The translations under genes were made by a program, and so were the position numbers. The notes under the pieces were generated by a model, which had not been told where the DNA came from, searched no databases, and was given only the letters and a program-made list of their open reading frames with translations. A stretch of DNA of 64,000 bases from assembly GCA_036365455.1 (NCBI GenBank), contig JAWQUS010000011.1, positions 888,001 through 952,000 of the forward strand, written 5' to 3'. The DNA comes from Macrosoma leucophasiata (Eukaryota > Arthropoda > Insecta > Lepidoptera > Hedylidae). How positions within the stretch are numbered: the stretch's first letter is position 1; each line of letters opens with the position of its first letter. Positions 1 to 11,556 of the stretch are shown piece by piece.

Positions 1-2509
1 ATTTTTCCTGAGAAATTATACATCGCCAGTAACAGAACTGCTATAATCAGAGGTCTGTAAAATAACCGTGATGACACAACTTTATGAACGTTCAATATTT
101 GTTTGCATATCGTAATTTTTTTTTTCTTCTCACGCGACTGTTGTGTATTAATAAGAGTCTTCAATTCTTCTTCTGATCTACTTCCATTTCCTTTAAGCCA
201 GCGATGTGATCTCGAGCACTCTTCAAATTTATCCCGGCCTGCCAACCAGTAAGGAGATTCTGGCCAAGTGATTGCCGTAACTAGAGTGTATATTGCAATC
301 AAACTGCCAAGTACTGCAATGTTCTTCCAATGCATATAAGTTCCAATAGTATTAGAAACCCATATCCCCCATAAAAATGTGGCAGATTTTATTGTTAGAA
401 ACATGCCTCTGTAGCACGGCGATACATACTCTGTGATCACCATGAGAGATAATGTCGTTTGACAAGCAGCTAAAGGTCCTTGGAAAAATATGCTGATCAA
501 AATTTGAAGAGTCGAAGAACTAGTATAGAAGATAATGAATCCGATCAATGATGTTGCAGTTACGAATATGTAAGCTCGTTTTCTTCCGAGACGATAAGGC
601 AGATAGCTAAGTAAAATCACTGATGGTATACCACTGTAATTGAGGCAGGAAGCTGGAAAGTAGAAACATTAACGTGTTAAAATAGAAAATATGATCGTGA
701 GCGAGAACTAAATGGACAAAATTAAGGTGGCTTATGTGAAATACCTAACATACTTGCCACTAAATGTTAGTGTTCAGCACTATCGTGTTCCGGTCAGGTG
801 GTAATATACGGGCCTGTAATTTCCGGCACAGAGGCATAACACCTTAGGCCTTAGAAGTGGTAACGCATCTGCATTTTGATCTTGGTCTTTGTGTGGGTGT
901 CTATAGGCTGCAGTCATCACTTAATATCAATGTGAACTGCATGCTTGTTTGCCACTTTCAGTACATAAATGTATGTATCTTCACGCCAGGTCCCTAACGG
1001 GGTAGGCAGAGAGTGTAGAGCGCCAGACATCCCGGTTCTGACAAACCTCTCGTGCCTCGTCTACTTTCATCATTCTCTTCATACATGCACGCCGATTCCT
1101 AAGACTTTTGACACCACCATCAGACAGAACTCGACCTATTTGGTCATGGTAGGTCAGCCTTGGTCTTCCTGGGCCTCTGCAACCATCCACATTCGCATTG
1201 TATATCTGTTTAGTACATAAATAATAATAAGAAAATACGATAAAACAAAAAACATAACCTAGGAAACGTTTTTCAAAGCAAGTATTTAAATAAAATTAAA
1301 TGGAAAGTCTTGAGACTATGGAATTACTACTTAGTGCCAGACATATTATGATATTGTAGTGGTAATGTTATGCTACCTAACTCTAGATCGAGAGGACAAG
1401 CTTCTTAGAGTTGTACCAATACAAACTTAAAAAAAATATCAAAAGGTTTAGTTTGTTCAGTATTTGTTAATATATCGAATAAAAAAGTTACATAGCCACG
1501 AAGCCATTTCCATGCTAACTGCATCAGTGGAGTTTGCTTCTCTCCTTATTTGAGGAATGAATACCGTCGGAGCACCAAAACAGAGCCCAAAATTGAAAAA
1601 ACAAGCCCAGACGCCTGTGCAGACATAGATCTGAAAAAATACACACATTTCACACTATTAGCTATTATTTTATTTTACAAGTTTTTGACACGTATTTCAC
1701 ATTCTGTTTCATTTGAAGACATTTATCAGGAACTATACAACATTTAATTCTTTTTCTGAAATAAGTTACTTTAAGTAATACGAGTACAAACAATAAAAAG
1801 TATACTGGCATAAATATATTGGGGATACAACGAGGATCAGTTATGTCAATAACAAGAAAGAAGACTCTGCTTGAGATAATTCCAAAATTGTAAATAAATG
1901 AGATTTACTAAGATCTAACAATTTATAAAACGAAACATTTTGGTTTAAAAAAAAGATTTATTTACCGTCACAATTAAACTTTTTTATTTTTGGAAGTGGC
2001 AAGCAAGCATGCCGTTCACATTGATGTAAAGTGATGACTGCAGCCTATAGACAGCCACACTAAGACCAAGGTCAAAATGCAGATGCGTTACCACTCCTGA
2101 GGCCTAAGGTGTTATGCCTCTGTGCCCGAAATTATAGGGCCATACATTACCACCTGACCGGAACACGATAGTGCTGAACACTACCATTCATCGGCAAGTA
2201 TATTAGGTAATGCGGCGGTGCCTTCGCCCGCGAGCTCCGTCACTGGAGCTCTACATCCAGTAAACTGATAAAAATATAAATAGTGAGTACATTTTACCCA
2301 TTTTAGCTTTAACATTATTCTTTGTTTCGTTTAGTTGTATTATCAAGAGTGATCAGCAACACTTTAGCTAAAATACGTGTAATAGTGGGTTGAATTCTAC
2401 AAGAAAATTACGAGTGAATTACCTGTCTCAAAAGTGGTTTCCATGATGTTTTATTAGCACTGTCGTCACTATCTGCCACTGAATTAATTTCCGCATTATA
2501 ATTCTCCAT
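1..2509 (-). CDS. MFS sugar transporter, copy A (3' end outside window)
   Basis: Probable facilitated sugar (trehalose-type) transporter of the major facilitator superfamily, a multi-pass plasma-membrane protein. Exons read on the minus strand: exon 1 2509-2423 (29 codons, MENYNAEIN...), exon 2 1630-1492 (139 bp), exon 3 from 652 to beyond the left edge. All junctions are GT-AG and phases agree (0, then 1). I translated exon 3 to the edge and saw no stop. Visible family marks are GRKR after the second membrane segment, the CYRG-like block, and WPESPYWLA near the end of the N-terminal half. The second half, with the usual PETK motif, lies outside the window. Intron 2 holds a LINE tail and a REP1 copy. 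It appears intact as far as seen; substrate is inferred from family only. Confidence 0.88.
747..968 (+). repeat. REP1 SINE-like repeat, 5'-truncated
   Basis: Matches the REP1 family (described at 52893) from the ACTTGCCRCTAAATG block to the terminal GTTTGCCACTTTCA. It lies in intron 2 of copy A. Confidence 0.75.
965..1212 (-). mobile_element. 3' end of a LINE (C-terminal ORF fragment)
   Basis: Read on the minus strand this encodes GPGRPRLTYHDQI ... EVCQNRDVWRSTLSAYP, a pattern seen at the C-terminus of reverse-transcriptase ORFs of non-LTR elements, followed by a short tail with ATAC repeats. It is 5'-truncated. Similar tails occur at 19405-19500, 20515-20645 and 40255-40390. It lies in intron 2 of transporter copy A. 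Confidence 0.6.
1979..2266 (-). repeat. REP1 SINE-like repeat
   Basis: Near full-length reverse copy of REP1 (described at 52893) in intron 1 of transporter copy A, from the tail at the left to the GAGCTCCGTCACTGGAGCTC stem at the right. Confidence 0.8.
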
Positions 2510-2926
2510 CTTACAATTTCTTACTTAAAAATGTCTTATTATATGACTTTGTAGCGTAAATTACATGAAATCGTCGTCGCGTCTTCATGAAATTATTAAC
2601 AAACAATTCGAACAGAAGAAAATGTATTTTTACCACATACGTATTTTACTATTATGTACGCTATCAACAGCCATTAATTTTGGTTGGTATATTTATTTAT
2701 TGACATTATCAGTTAATTGAACTATTCCTTGTTCAATGTGTTTAAGCATGCTCTATATGAAAACAGTTTTAGAGAAAAAATTTTTTTTTAATAGTATGGA
2801 TAAATATAGATTCTATGTATTGCGAGTAGTTTTGTATCCCTTTATGTGTGTGAATTGAGTTTTTATCAAAATGTAACATATATAATACGTTTTTTATTTA
2901 AAGAAAACTGGAAAGAAAAATTTGAC

Positions 2927-3001
2927 TTCAGGCGAGACTCGAACTCGCGAACTACTGGGAATCTAGTCCAGCCGCTCTTCCAATTGAGCTACTGAAGTCC
3001 T
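2927..3001 (-). repeat. tRNA-Tyr-like repeat with conserved 3' tail
   Basis: On the minus strand it folds like a tRNA: acceptor GACTTCA/TGAAGTC, D-arm GTAGCTCAATTGGAAGAGC, and a T-arm GCGAG-TTCGAGT-CTCGC. The D and anticodon regions resemble tRNA-Tyr, but the GTA anticodon is lost. The copy is followed by AAATTTTTCTTTCCA, which also follows the related copies at 43047 and, less exactly, 49683 and 39803. That shared tail marks it as a dispersed tRNA-derived repeat and not a functional tRNA. A short second piece of the head is at about 3086-3102. Confidence 0.65.
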
Positions 3002-3586
3002 GCCCTGACAGTTGGCAATAGATGGCGCTGCTGCTACCATAAAGCAATGCAATAAATGTGAAGGAAAGATTTGACAAATCGAGCAGGACTTCAGTAGCTC
3101 AAGCTTTTAGTATTTTTTATTTAAAAACGCTTTATTTGTAGGTACGTTTTTAGAGAAGTGCCTTAATATTATTAAATTAATGGCGTCATCTGAATCTTTT
3201 TTACTGATTTCAGTAAATCTAGATGCTTTACTCTAAATTACTATTTTATCCATTCTTTAGACAGTGTTTCTTAAGATTTTGTTAGTTGTCAAGCTTGAAC
3301 AATGGTGAATGGAGAAGCGGCGTTGTGTCGTCGATGGGTGAATGGTACGCTGAATCGCGCTTACGAAGCTTTCTGTTGGTATGAACAACTTTCCAACTAT
3401 CAACGTTGGGCCGTAGTCAGTTAGTTCAGTAGGTAGTTAGTACGTACTAGACAGTACTAACTGCCTGATTTCAGCCACTTTTCTGCTTCCACAAACTAAA
3501 GTTAGGATTAGTTTACGCGTTCTTTATGACGTCTAATGCAGCTAACTCATGCATATATTTTATTCTCAAGTTATTTGAGGGCTTAT

Positions 3587-3985
3587 TTCAGTGTTTTTCA
3601 ACCAGCGCCTCACACAGCACATAAATCTTGATCATATATTAACATTTACCCGCGGAAAAGGCGTTACGCACATCAAACCTCTGGGTGTTTCGAATCAGCC
3701 TTTCGTAGGGTCACTGGGACGCAACCTTGCTGGCGGCCGCCCGCAACTGGGCCCGGCTCAAGAAAGGATGGCCATTAGGCTCCCAGCCTCGCTAGCCATG
3801 TGAGGAATACAAAGACGACAATCAGCTCGGGAACCAACTCAACCCATCGGTCAAAGGACGTCAGGTCCTGGGTATATATTGCCTATCGTAAGGCAAAATA
3901 GCTTCCTGATGACAACTCTGGATTCGGCAATGCGCCTCTCAATCCAGAACTCCCTGACGTTAGTACGGGAAATAGTGATAATCTC
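3587..3985. other. GC-richer block of unknown identity
   Basis: A 400-bp stretch clearly richer in G+C than its AT-rich surroundings. The longest open reading on the plus strand is 70 codons with no motif I recognise. It is probably a transposon fragment; I cannot assign it. The stretches on either side (3003-3586, 3986-4145) show nothing I can name. Confidence 0.4.
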
Positions 3986-4149
3986 TTGAAATTTTCATGT
4001 TATCAAATTGGTATGTTGTACCTGTGTTAAATATAAGGAATTTAGTATTTTGATAGTTATTTAATTAAAATATGAGTTATATTTTTCCTTATTAAGATTT
4101 GTGGAATGATTTGTGGAATTTGTGGATTTTCTCTTCGTCCATTTTATCA

Positions 4150-4748
4150 TAAAAAACCGGTCAAGTGCATGTCGGGCCACGCGCAGTGTAGGGTTCCGTA
4201 GTTACAGAGTAAGAGAAATCGAGTATAATACATCTGGTCGACTATAACTCGCAAACTTGCAAGGCCAAATTTAGTGTGATAGTTTTCCTTTTAATTTCGT
4301 TATATGTAGCTACTATCGCCGTAACGTTTGAATTTCTAACAACAACCGTTTAGTCTGTAGGGGGGGGGACACTTGAGTCTAACGAAAATTTGCACTTTAA
4401 AGCTTAATAAGTCACGAACAGTTAACTACATCAAAAAATGATGTTCGTACACCCATAATATTTTTAAAAGACCTATCCAACAATACCATACTTTATGAAA
4501 ATCGAAAATAAAAAAAAATACAAAAAATAAGAAAATATCCGCGCGTTACTAGTAGGTTAGCCTAATACATTTTTTTTCACGTTTTTATTCTACCACTTTG
4601 TCGGCGTGATTAATACTATACGTATACTTGTGCCAAATTTCAAGTCTCTAGTACTAACAGTTTTTGCGCTAAACCGCGGACGGACAGACAGACAGACAGA
4701 CGGACATGGCGAAACTATAAGGTTCCATGTTTACTACGAAACCCTAAA
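4150..4748 (+). repeat. REP2 dispersed repeat (AAACCGGTCAAGTG ... GAAACCCTAAAA), full-length
   Basis: Begins AAAAACCGGTCAAGTGCATG next to GGGTTCCGTAG and ends GAAACCCTAAAAA, so the two ends carry inverted GGGTTCCGT-like motifs. It contains a GGACAGACAGACAGACAGAC run. Related copies are at 32740-32935, 33515-34095 (reverse), 41640-41770 (reverse end) and 43640-44046 (reverse). No coding capacity is visible, so it is non-autonomous; the superfamily is not clear to me. The rest of the gap, 4749-5403, is AT-rich with nothing recognisable. Confidence 0.65.
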
Positions 4749-5403
4749 AATGACACAAACTTACATTAAATTACACAGGTAAAAGAAATGAAAAACAAAC
4801 AACAACAAAAATTGTATGGCTCAAAGAATAAAGTATTGCCCGCCAAAAATAAAAAAAAATAATTGAGAAAAGAACACCTTGTCTCTTGAGGACTTCAAAC
4901 ATGTAAGAATTACTATTATTCACTTATTTATTGTATAGTCTAATTTAATATATATTTTTTAAATATAATATAAATATACTTATCTCAGTAGAAAAACAAT
5001 TAAGCGATATAAAATAAAACACAAACGTATTATTAATTTTATCACTACAGTTTGTTACCTTAGACATTAAAAATTTCGTATAAGTTACAGTTTTAATAAT
5101 TTCCATTGTAAATTTTATGATTCTATTCTTAATATAATAATATGGTCTATTATAACCATTGATCACTACCATTTAGCGGCCTACACTCGGCAGCACCGTC
5201 ACTTGGGCTTGCTAATAAATTTATTAGTATTAGGGATAAAAAAAGGACGAAAATCTTTTTTGTAAGTAATATAATGAGCACTTACCAAATACTGCACCCT
5301 TATTTACAGTTCAATCAAGTAATATAAGTAAAGCTAATTTTCCCAGATCAGTAATGACATCATCAGTTAAAGAAAAGTAAGTGCTCGTAGTTAATTTATT
5401 TTT

Positions 5404-7636
5404 TCATGTTGTGTCAGATTTCAATACAGTTTGTTCTTTAATGTTTACAAATTCACCATTTTGCATATAATTTTCTATTTCTACTAGAGTTTTGTCTTTT
5501 GTTTCTGGCACAAATTTATAAACCAACATAAGCATAAACGATGCCGCGATAGCATAAAATAAAAAAGTTCCATGGGTACCAAGGTTCTTGTAAATAAATG
5601 GTGTTGTCTTAAGCATAGTACCCATCATTGAGTTATAAAGTATTGCTATAAATAAAGTAAATAGACTTCTTGACTTCAAAGGAATAATTTCACCTACGAT
5701 CGAAGTCAACATAATCATAGGGCCACAACTAATAGCTAAAGAGTAACCAGTTAGTAATATCATTGAAATGTAATTGTTCTCACCCAAAATTTTAAGTTCA
5801 ACTATATATAAATAAATTGACAGCAGTAAAAGAAATTTGACACCAATCAAAGTTGTAGTTGTAACTATAATTTTTCGCTTAATTATTTTAGACAATCCGC
5901 ATCCAATGTACGCTCCAATAACAGTAATGCCATCTAAAATAAGCATTCCCTTATATGCTAGATCCTCGTTACCCGTGATTTTTTTTATCATATCAATTGC
6001 GTAAATGGCACAAGCAAGTTTTCCAGAAAACACATACAATGCAATGAGGAAAACAGTTATTTTTAATGCGCCATAAAAAGTACGCGTACATACAGCTTTA
6101 CGGATATTGAAAAAACGTTTTTTCATTAACCGATCCTCATGATTAGTGATTTTTTGCTGTGAATTTATAAGGCTTTTCAATTCTTCTTCTGCTCTTTGTC
6201 CTTTTCCTTTTAGCCACCGATGTGATTTAATGCATTCTTCAAATCTGACTTGACTCGCAAGCCAGTAAGGCGATTCTGGCCAGAACAGGATAGTTACTAT
6301 AGCGTAAAATGATATTGCACATCCAAGAAGTGCAATGTTGGTCCAATGCGTGTAAGTTCCTATTGTGTTGGATACCCAGACACCCCATAAAAATGTTGCA
6401 GATTTTAATGTTAAAAATATACCTCTGTAGCATGGTGAAGAATATTCTGTGATCACCATTAAAGTTATTGTCAATTGGCAAGCAGATACAGGTCCTTGAA
6501 TAATTTCGCTGATAAGTAGTTGTATAGTAGTTCTGCTTGTAAAAAGAACAATGAAACCAATCAATGTCATTGTAGCGACAAACAAAATAGTGCGTTTTCT
6601 CCCAATACGATGAGGAAGGTAGCTGAGCAATATCGCGAATGGTATGGCGCTGTAGTTAAGGCAGGACGCTGGAAAACAAAAATGGAACTGTAATTGTATT
6701 GTTGTTTTGAAGTCCGCGAGATAACAGACATACAAATAAGCCTGAAGGAAAGTGGTTACCGCGGTGTGGGTATTTTCAACACCAGGGAATGGCCAGTCCT
6801 TTAGGACGTTTTTAAACATTTTGCTGCGCTAAAAGAAAACCCAAGAGATTATTTTGGTAGAACGGTTTCTGGATAAAAATGACCGCTGAATTGGGCCGTT
6901 AAATAAGCTCAAATAATTAGCCTCAACTGTAGGTGCTTTATCTGTCACGATGAACGATATAAATAAGAGTGAGCTTGTCCAGGGCTTATAGTACGCATAA
7001 AAAATTATTTCCACTTTTCTTTAATTTCTTATTGCACTCGCATGTGTTATTGTAAAACATTAAAATAAGGCAAAAGATTTGAAATTTGGTCCCGAAACGT
7101 ACATATCATTACCCACCCATCCAAGTTAATTTAGAATATTTCACAAAGAAAATGTCAATATTTTATGTAAATATTTACATAACCATGACGCCATTTCCAT
7201 GCTTATCACTTCATTCGAGTTAGCTTCTTTCCTGATTTGTGGTATGAACACTGTAGGAGCGCCAAAACATAGGCCGAAATTAAAGTAGCAAGCCCACACG
7301 CCCGTACAGATGTAAATCTGAAATAAAGTTCTAGTTAGACATAGATATTTTTAAAGTTGTTCATCTGTATACTAGTTAGAGTTAAGAAGATATAAAATAA
7401 AGTACAACTTTATCCCTGAAGGACCCTATATGATCCAAGAACAATAAGAAATCAATTGTAAAATTTTTCTGGCAGCCTGAGGGGTTGTTTATTATAATGC
7501 AAGGGTAACACTTTCATTCAAATACATTGTCACATTCAAAATATTTTACCTGCCTTAGCAGCGGTTTCCATGATGTTTCTATTACGTTATTTTTACCTTC
7601 AGGCGCGTGTATAACCTCTATGTAATTACTATCCAT
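5404..7636 (-). CDS. MFS sugar transporter, copy B (complete)
   Basis: Complete member of the transporter array, predicted 496 aa. Exon 1 is 7636-7550 (29 codons, MDSNYIEVIH...), exon 2 7317-7179 (139 bp), exon 3 6668-5404 ending in TGA. The open stretch continues upstream of exon 3 into intron 2 but that part is intronic; the acceptor CCAG at 6669-6672 fits the other copies. Motifs: GRKR near residue 97, FWPESPYWLA near 205, and FVPETKDKTL near 460, all standard for sugar porters. The membrane-segment 7 motif usually reading QLSGI-N is replaced by FSGKLACAIY, so substrate specificity may differ from true trehalose transporters. Intron 2 holds a reversed CR1-like LINE tail. Intact and probably expressed, judged only from the sequence. 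Confidence 0.92.
6745..6830 (-). mobile_element. CR1-like LINE 3' tail fragment
   Basis: Reverse complement resembles the common lepidopteran CR1/Zenon-type 3' end (CAGGACT...GGTGTTG...GGTGACCAC...). The same tail is better preserved at 44720-44850 (minus) and 24405-24460 (plus). Located in intron 2 of copy B. Confidence 0.5.
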
Positions 7637-8519
7637 TTATTTCTTTTTTGAAAATCATTCTTTATTTTGTAAATCACTGTGCATAAACTGTAAACTTTTA
7701 TATGAAACTCAAATACTATTGAACTATTAGAAAATATTAATTATTTTAAAGGTTTCCTTGAAATGTGTTCTACTTCTATTAATTTAATTACTATCACGTA
7801 TATACTCATTTTTAATTGTCTTCTTGAATACTTGTTCATATCAGGTATTTAACATACATTTAATAATTTACTACGATTACTTATGTTAATACAGGTTAGG
7901 ATCCCACTGCAGAATCATTTCGTTCATCCAGATATGCTGCAAATCCAATTTTTACGCACATTTATAATCTAGAGAATATATACCCACTAGATTGCCTATC
8001 AAAACTTGGCCGCAAGTATTTTTAATAAAATTATTTTATCTTTAACGGCCAGTCGACACTGGTCCTTGAAGAATCTGACTGATCATTCACTGAATAGTAG
8101 AAGTACTTGTATAGGAAACAATAAAACCGAGTAAAGATGTTGTAGCAACAAACATGGCAGCACGTTTTCTTCCAAAACGATGAGGTAGATAGCTGAGTAA
8201 TATCGCTGATGGTATGGCACTATAGGACGCTGGATAGGAAACACGTCGATTTTAAAACAAATATAGTTATGCTTTCAACATAAGCATATTTTACCAGGGA
8301 GGTAACCAACATTATCATGCAAGTGTTTTAAAAAATCTGAAAATCATTTACATAACGTACTTTTAATTATCTTTTTTACTTTAAATCATAGTTATTAGAT
8401 GAGTAATATTACAATCATACAAGTTCTTATATTTAAATAATATGAATAATAATATGCTCTAATAAAAATCAAAATAGACACTTATAATTAAAACATTACC
8501 ATAAAACCTGATAACAAGC

Positions 8520-9108
8520 ATACAATTCACATTGATTATTATTTTTTATTTTTATTAAAGCACAACAAAGAAACTAAACCAAATGTGCCACGTCCAGTCC
8601 GTCTCCGCCGTTCAACGTCCCCAACATACTGGCCACGTTACCCCTCTGGATGGCGATGCTAATCCTTTGGGACAGAAAACTACCGGCCCTGCGATCGCCC
8701 AGTGCCTCACAGAGACGTGACGATATAGCCTTTAAAAAAGATTTGGCACTGGGACCCCACGAACCCATTGTTTCGAAGCCTATAGGCATGAACATGTAGC
8801 AGTCGGGTATATCCGTGTATTTACGCTTTTTAAGTAGCTCCGCTTCGGTAGCTGCTGTGGAAGCCCCCGCACAGGAAGCACGGAGATGTGACGGGGCCAG
8901 CGTGTCTACACACGTGACGTCCCACACCAAACACCTGCCTCGTTCCCACGGAATGAGCGTCGCGCCGTCGGGTCTCTTGCCATCAGAGCGAACAATGCCG
9001 TTTGGTTCTAACACTGCCGGCATGTTCGCTGAGACAAGTGCCCGACGAATCACGTCATTCAGATTTACATATTATTTACATAACTCTGTGATAATGTCGG
9101 ACATTTAA
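8520..9108 (-). mobile_element. Retroelement remnant with PD-(D/E)XK-like ORF
   Basis: Minus-strand open reading frame 9053-8574 (159 codons) containing DGKRPDGATLIPW, then RCLVWDVTCVDTLAPSH, and near the end AGSFLSQRISIAIQRGN. The RPD...VWDVT spacing resembles a restriction-like endonuclease core, and I associate this block with C-terminal parts of insect retroelement polyproteins. No reverse transcriptase is adjacent, so this is a fragment. An A-rich 3' region lies at 8520-8573. It sits inside intron 2 of dead transporter copy C. Function today: none inferred. Exact element family is uncertain. Confidence 0.5.
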
Positions 9109-9423
9109 ATGAATAGATGATTTTATTTTAATTCGTGGGCTGGGAGTTTTACGTTTTGTGCTTTCGATCTATATCCTTCAGTGTTAATGGTGAAAACCAA
9201 AATTCAGCTAATTAAACAGCTAATTTTTACTTCACCAGCACAGTTGCTGGTGAAGGAAAAATTATATTCTTATAATATTTACTTAACCATTATACCATTT
9301 CTATGCTGATAACGTATGCAGAGTTAGCTTCTTTCCTGATTTATGGTATAAATACTGTAGGAGCCCCAAAACACAGTCCGTAGTTAAAATAGCCCGCCCA
9401 TACTCTTATACAGATAATCACGC

Positions 9424-9912
9424 AGAAGAATGCAGGAAGCACAGAACGCCATCATGCGCCAGATTGTGGATGCCTCCCACTACGTGAGGACTGCCACGAT
9501 CAAGAGGGACCTGAAACTGGAAAGCGTCAAGGAGTTCGTAAAGAGACTTTCGGTTTCCATGTTCGCGCGTGCAGATACATCAGAACACCACGCACTATTG
9601 CACGTGCGACCACCTGAAGGAAAACCGTTCTCGAGGGAACTCCTCGACCTGGTGGAAGAGTGACGTGCGGCTACAAGCAAGGGAAAGCCAAGCTACCGGA
9701 CTAGACACCTCCGGATGCAACATGTAACAAAAAACATCGGCCACACAAGAGGGTCGACAAAACGATGCTAAAAGCTATGACGGCACAGCCAAGGACCCGA
9801 CTGTGTCAACGGTCGGCGATGAAAACCCCCGCAGGGGCAACTGCCCCGAATGTGGTTCCCCATACCCCACGGGGTATGAGATGACAGTACGATTGTACAG
9901 ATAAAAACCTGG
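9424..9912 (+). mobile_element. Jockey-clade-like LINE 3' fragment
   Basis: Plus-strand frame 9430-9663 (77 codons) reads MRQIVDASHYVRTATIKRDL ... FVKRLSVSMFARADTSEHHALLHVRPPEGKPFSRELLDL, the typical C-terminal tail of Jockey-type reverse transcriptase ORFs (YVRN.TI.RDL...F...A...H). The stop at 9661 is followed by a GC-rich 3' untranslated part up to about 9912. It is 5'-truncated, and its left end touches exon 2 of transporter copy C, apparently replacing the splice acceptor. Confidence 0.65.
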
Positions 9913-10815
9913 AAAACAGAGTTTTATACGTAACGTCTATAGACATTGCTCAAAGCTGACTAGTTACAGAATCATTGTTATATTTGAGCATTCTAGTCGG
10001 ATTGGAGAGTTTTGCCGTTTTCCGACAGATCTGATGAGAATTTTATACGAAATATGATGGTAATTTTATTGAGCTTGGTTCAATTTAATATGATTGTTTC
10101 ACATAAGTTTGATCAATCTACTGTTATATTAACAAGGAACATGCTACTAATATGCAAGCAAAACAGTATATAAACAGGATAGGAATTTAGTATGAATGCT
10201 ATCCGAACCTTTGTAACCATCCTAATTCATCCTATAAATTAATTAAACTATTCCGAAGTTGGAACAAATTGATAGTTAATATAAGAATATATATTTTCTG
10301 CTTGACATGCTTAGATATAAATTACCTGTCTTAAAAGCGGCATCCATGATTTTTTTTCATTATTTTCACCTTTGGACACGTATATGATCTCCGCGGAATG
10401 GTCCATTTATTATATAAACTAATACGTTTATTTAAATAAACCACTATACTCAAAATAAGGAAATTAACTGTGACTGAAAAGCTTAAAAATACTACTTGAA
10501 TATTCCATTAACCCCCAAGGTTGTTTTTGAAATATTCCATTCTCATTAATTCAATAACAGATACAATAATCATGAACAAGTAATGTCGAATTGTCTTTTT
10601 AAATACTGGTTTCTATCAGAAACTCAATTGAATAAGTAATTAGCATAATATATAATAAGATTATTTTGTAATTGGATTACAAATTGTTTACTCTAAAAAT
10701 TACTACGATCCTAAGTATTACAAGTACAATTAAGGATCGTTGGATTGCAGGTGATACTGATGTTTTTTTCCGAAACTGATATAATATGAGTCAAATCAAT
10801 ACTTTTACTGATAGT

Positions 10816-10993
10816 AGAGTTCCAGTGCAGGTGCTCGAGGGCGTAGGCACTTCTGCATTACGTAATCTATCTGCTGCCAAATAGTAGTGTTCAGCGCTTT
10901 TGGTTACATGGTAATGTATGGGCCCGTAATAACTATCACAGAGATAGCAACTTACGTCTCAATGGTGGCAATGCATCTGCATTTTGACTTCTG
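10816..10993 (+). repeat. REP1 SINE-like repeat, 3'-truncated and diverged
   Basis: Keeps the GTAGAGTTCCAGTG start, the CCGTAATAACTATCACAGAG middle and GCATCTGCATTTTGAC; the tail is missing. Between here and 11556 the DNA is AT-rich and I recognise nothing else. Confidence 0.65.
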
Positions 10994-11556
10994 GTTAAAT
11001 TATAGCACGTATAAATATCGTATCACACCTTATTTGTGAAGTCTATTACTATACTTTCACTTGACTATGCAGATGTTTGCTACTTGGTTGTCTCCCAAGA
11101 ACTTTTGGACAAATTGGATCGCCTGCTCAACTGGTTTTTGATTCATTTTCAATCTTGGGAAATACGATTATGCTTCCCAGACTCCCTATCCCGCATAAAA
11201 GATCTATAAGTTAACTCTGTTTACTTTTTAAGGTTCCGTCACCACATGGCAAAAAATGAAACCGTCATGTCTGTATAGATAGAATATTGAAATTTGTAAG
11301 CCAACAATCTAAATAGTCACATTTAATGTTGCATTGAAACCTCGGGTTGCATGATTGGTCAAAGTATGACTTTTTTATCAATTAAAACTGTATATTTGTT
11401 TGCCACTTCATGACATAAAAAACAATGTTGTTTCTTGAATGTTTGGTAACGGTTCATAATTAATAATAATATTTATTGATTGTCAGCTCAACGTATAAGA
11501 ATTTTAAAACATAATTATTACAAAAAAACACAATTAAAATTTGGCGTATACCTTTA

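Larger units (their letters stand above)
8053..10406 (-). pseudogene. MFS sugar transporter, copy C (decayed, interrupted by two retroelement fragments)
   Basis: Exon 1 (10406-10326, 27 codons, MDHSAEIIYV...) is still open. Exon 2 (9418-9283) is recognisable by WAGYFNYGLC and APTVFIP but carries two stops, one replacing Q in the conserved IPQIR block and one in EMASW, and its acceptor reads TG, not AG. Exon 3 survives only as 8229-8053, with a 9-bp in-frame deletion removing CLN and an in-frame TGA, and then ends abruptly before the first half of the protein is complete. A Jockey-like LINE fragment abuts the start of exon 2, and another element remnant with an endonuclease-like ORF lies in intron 2. 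It cannot make a functional transporter. Confidence 0.88.

Noticed and set aside
2927..3001. A functional tRNA-Tyr or tRNA-Ser gene
   Set aside because: The anticodon loop is altered, the stem has a mismatch, and a shared mobile-type tail follows.
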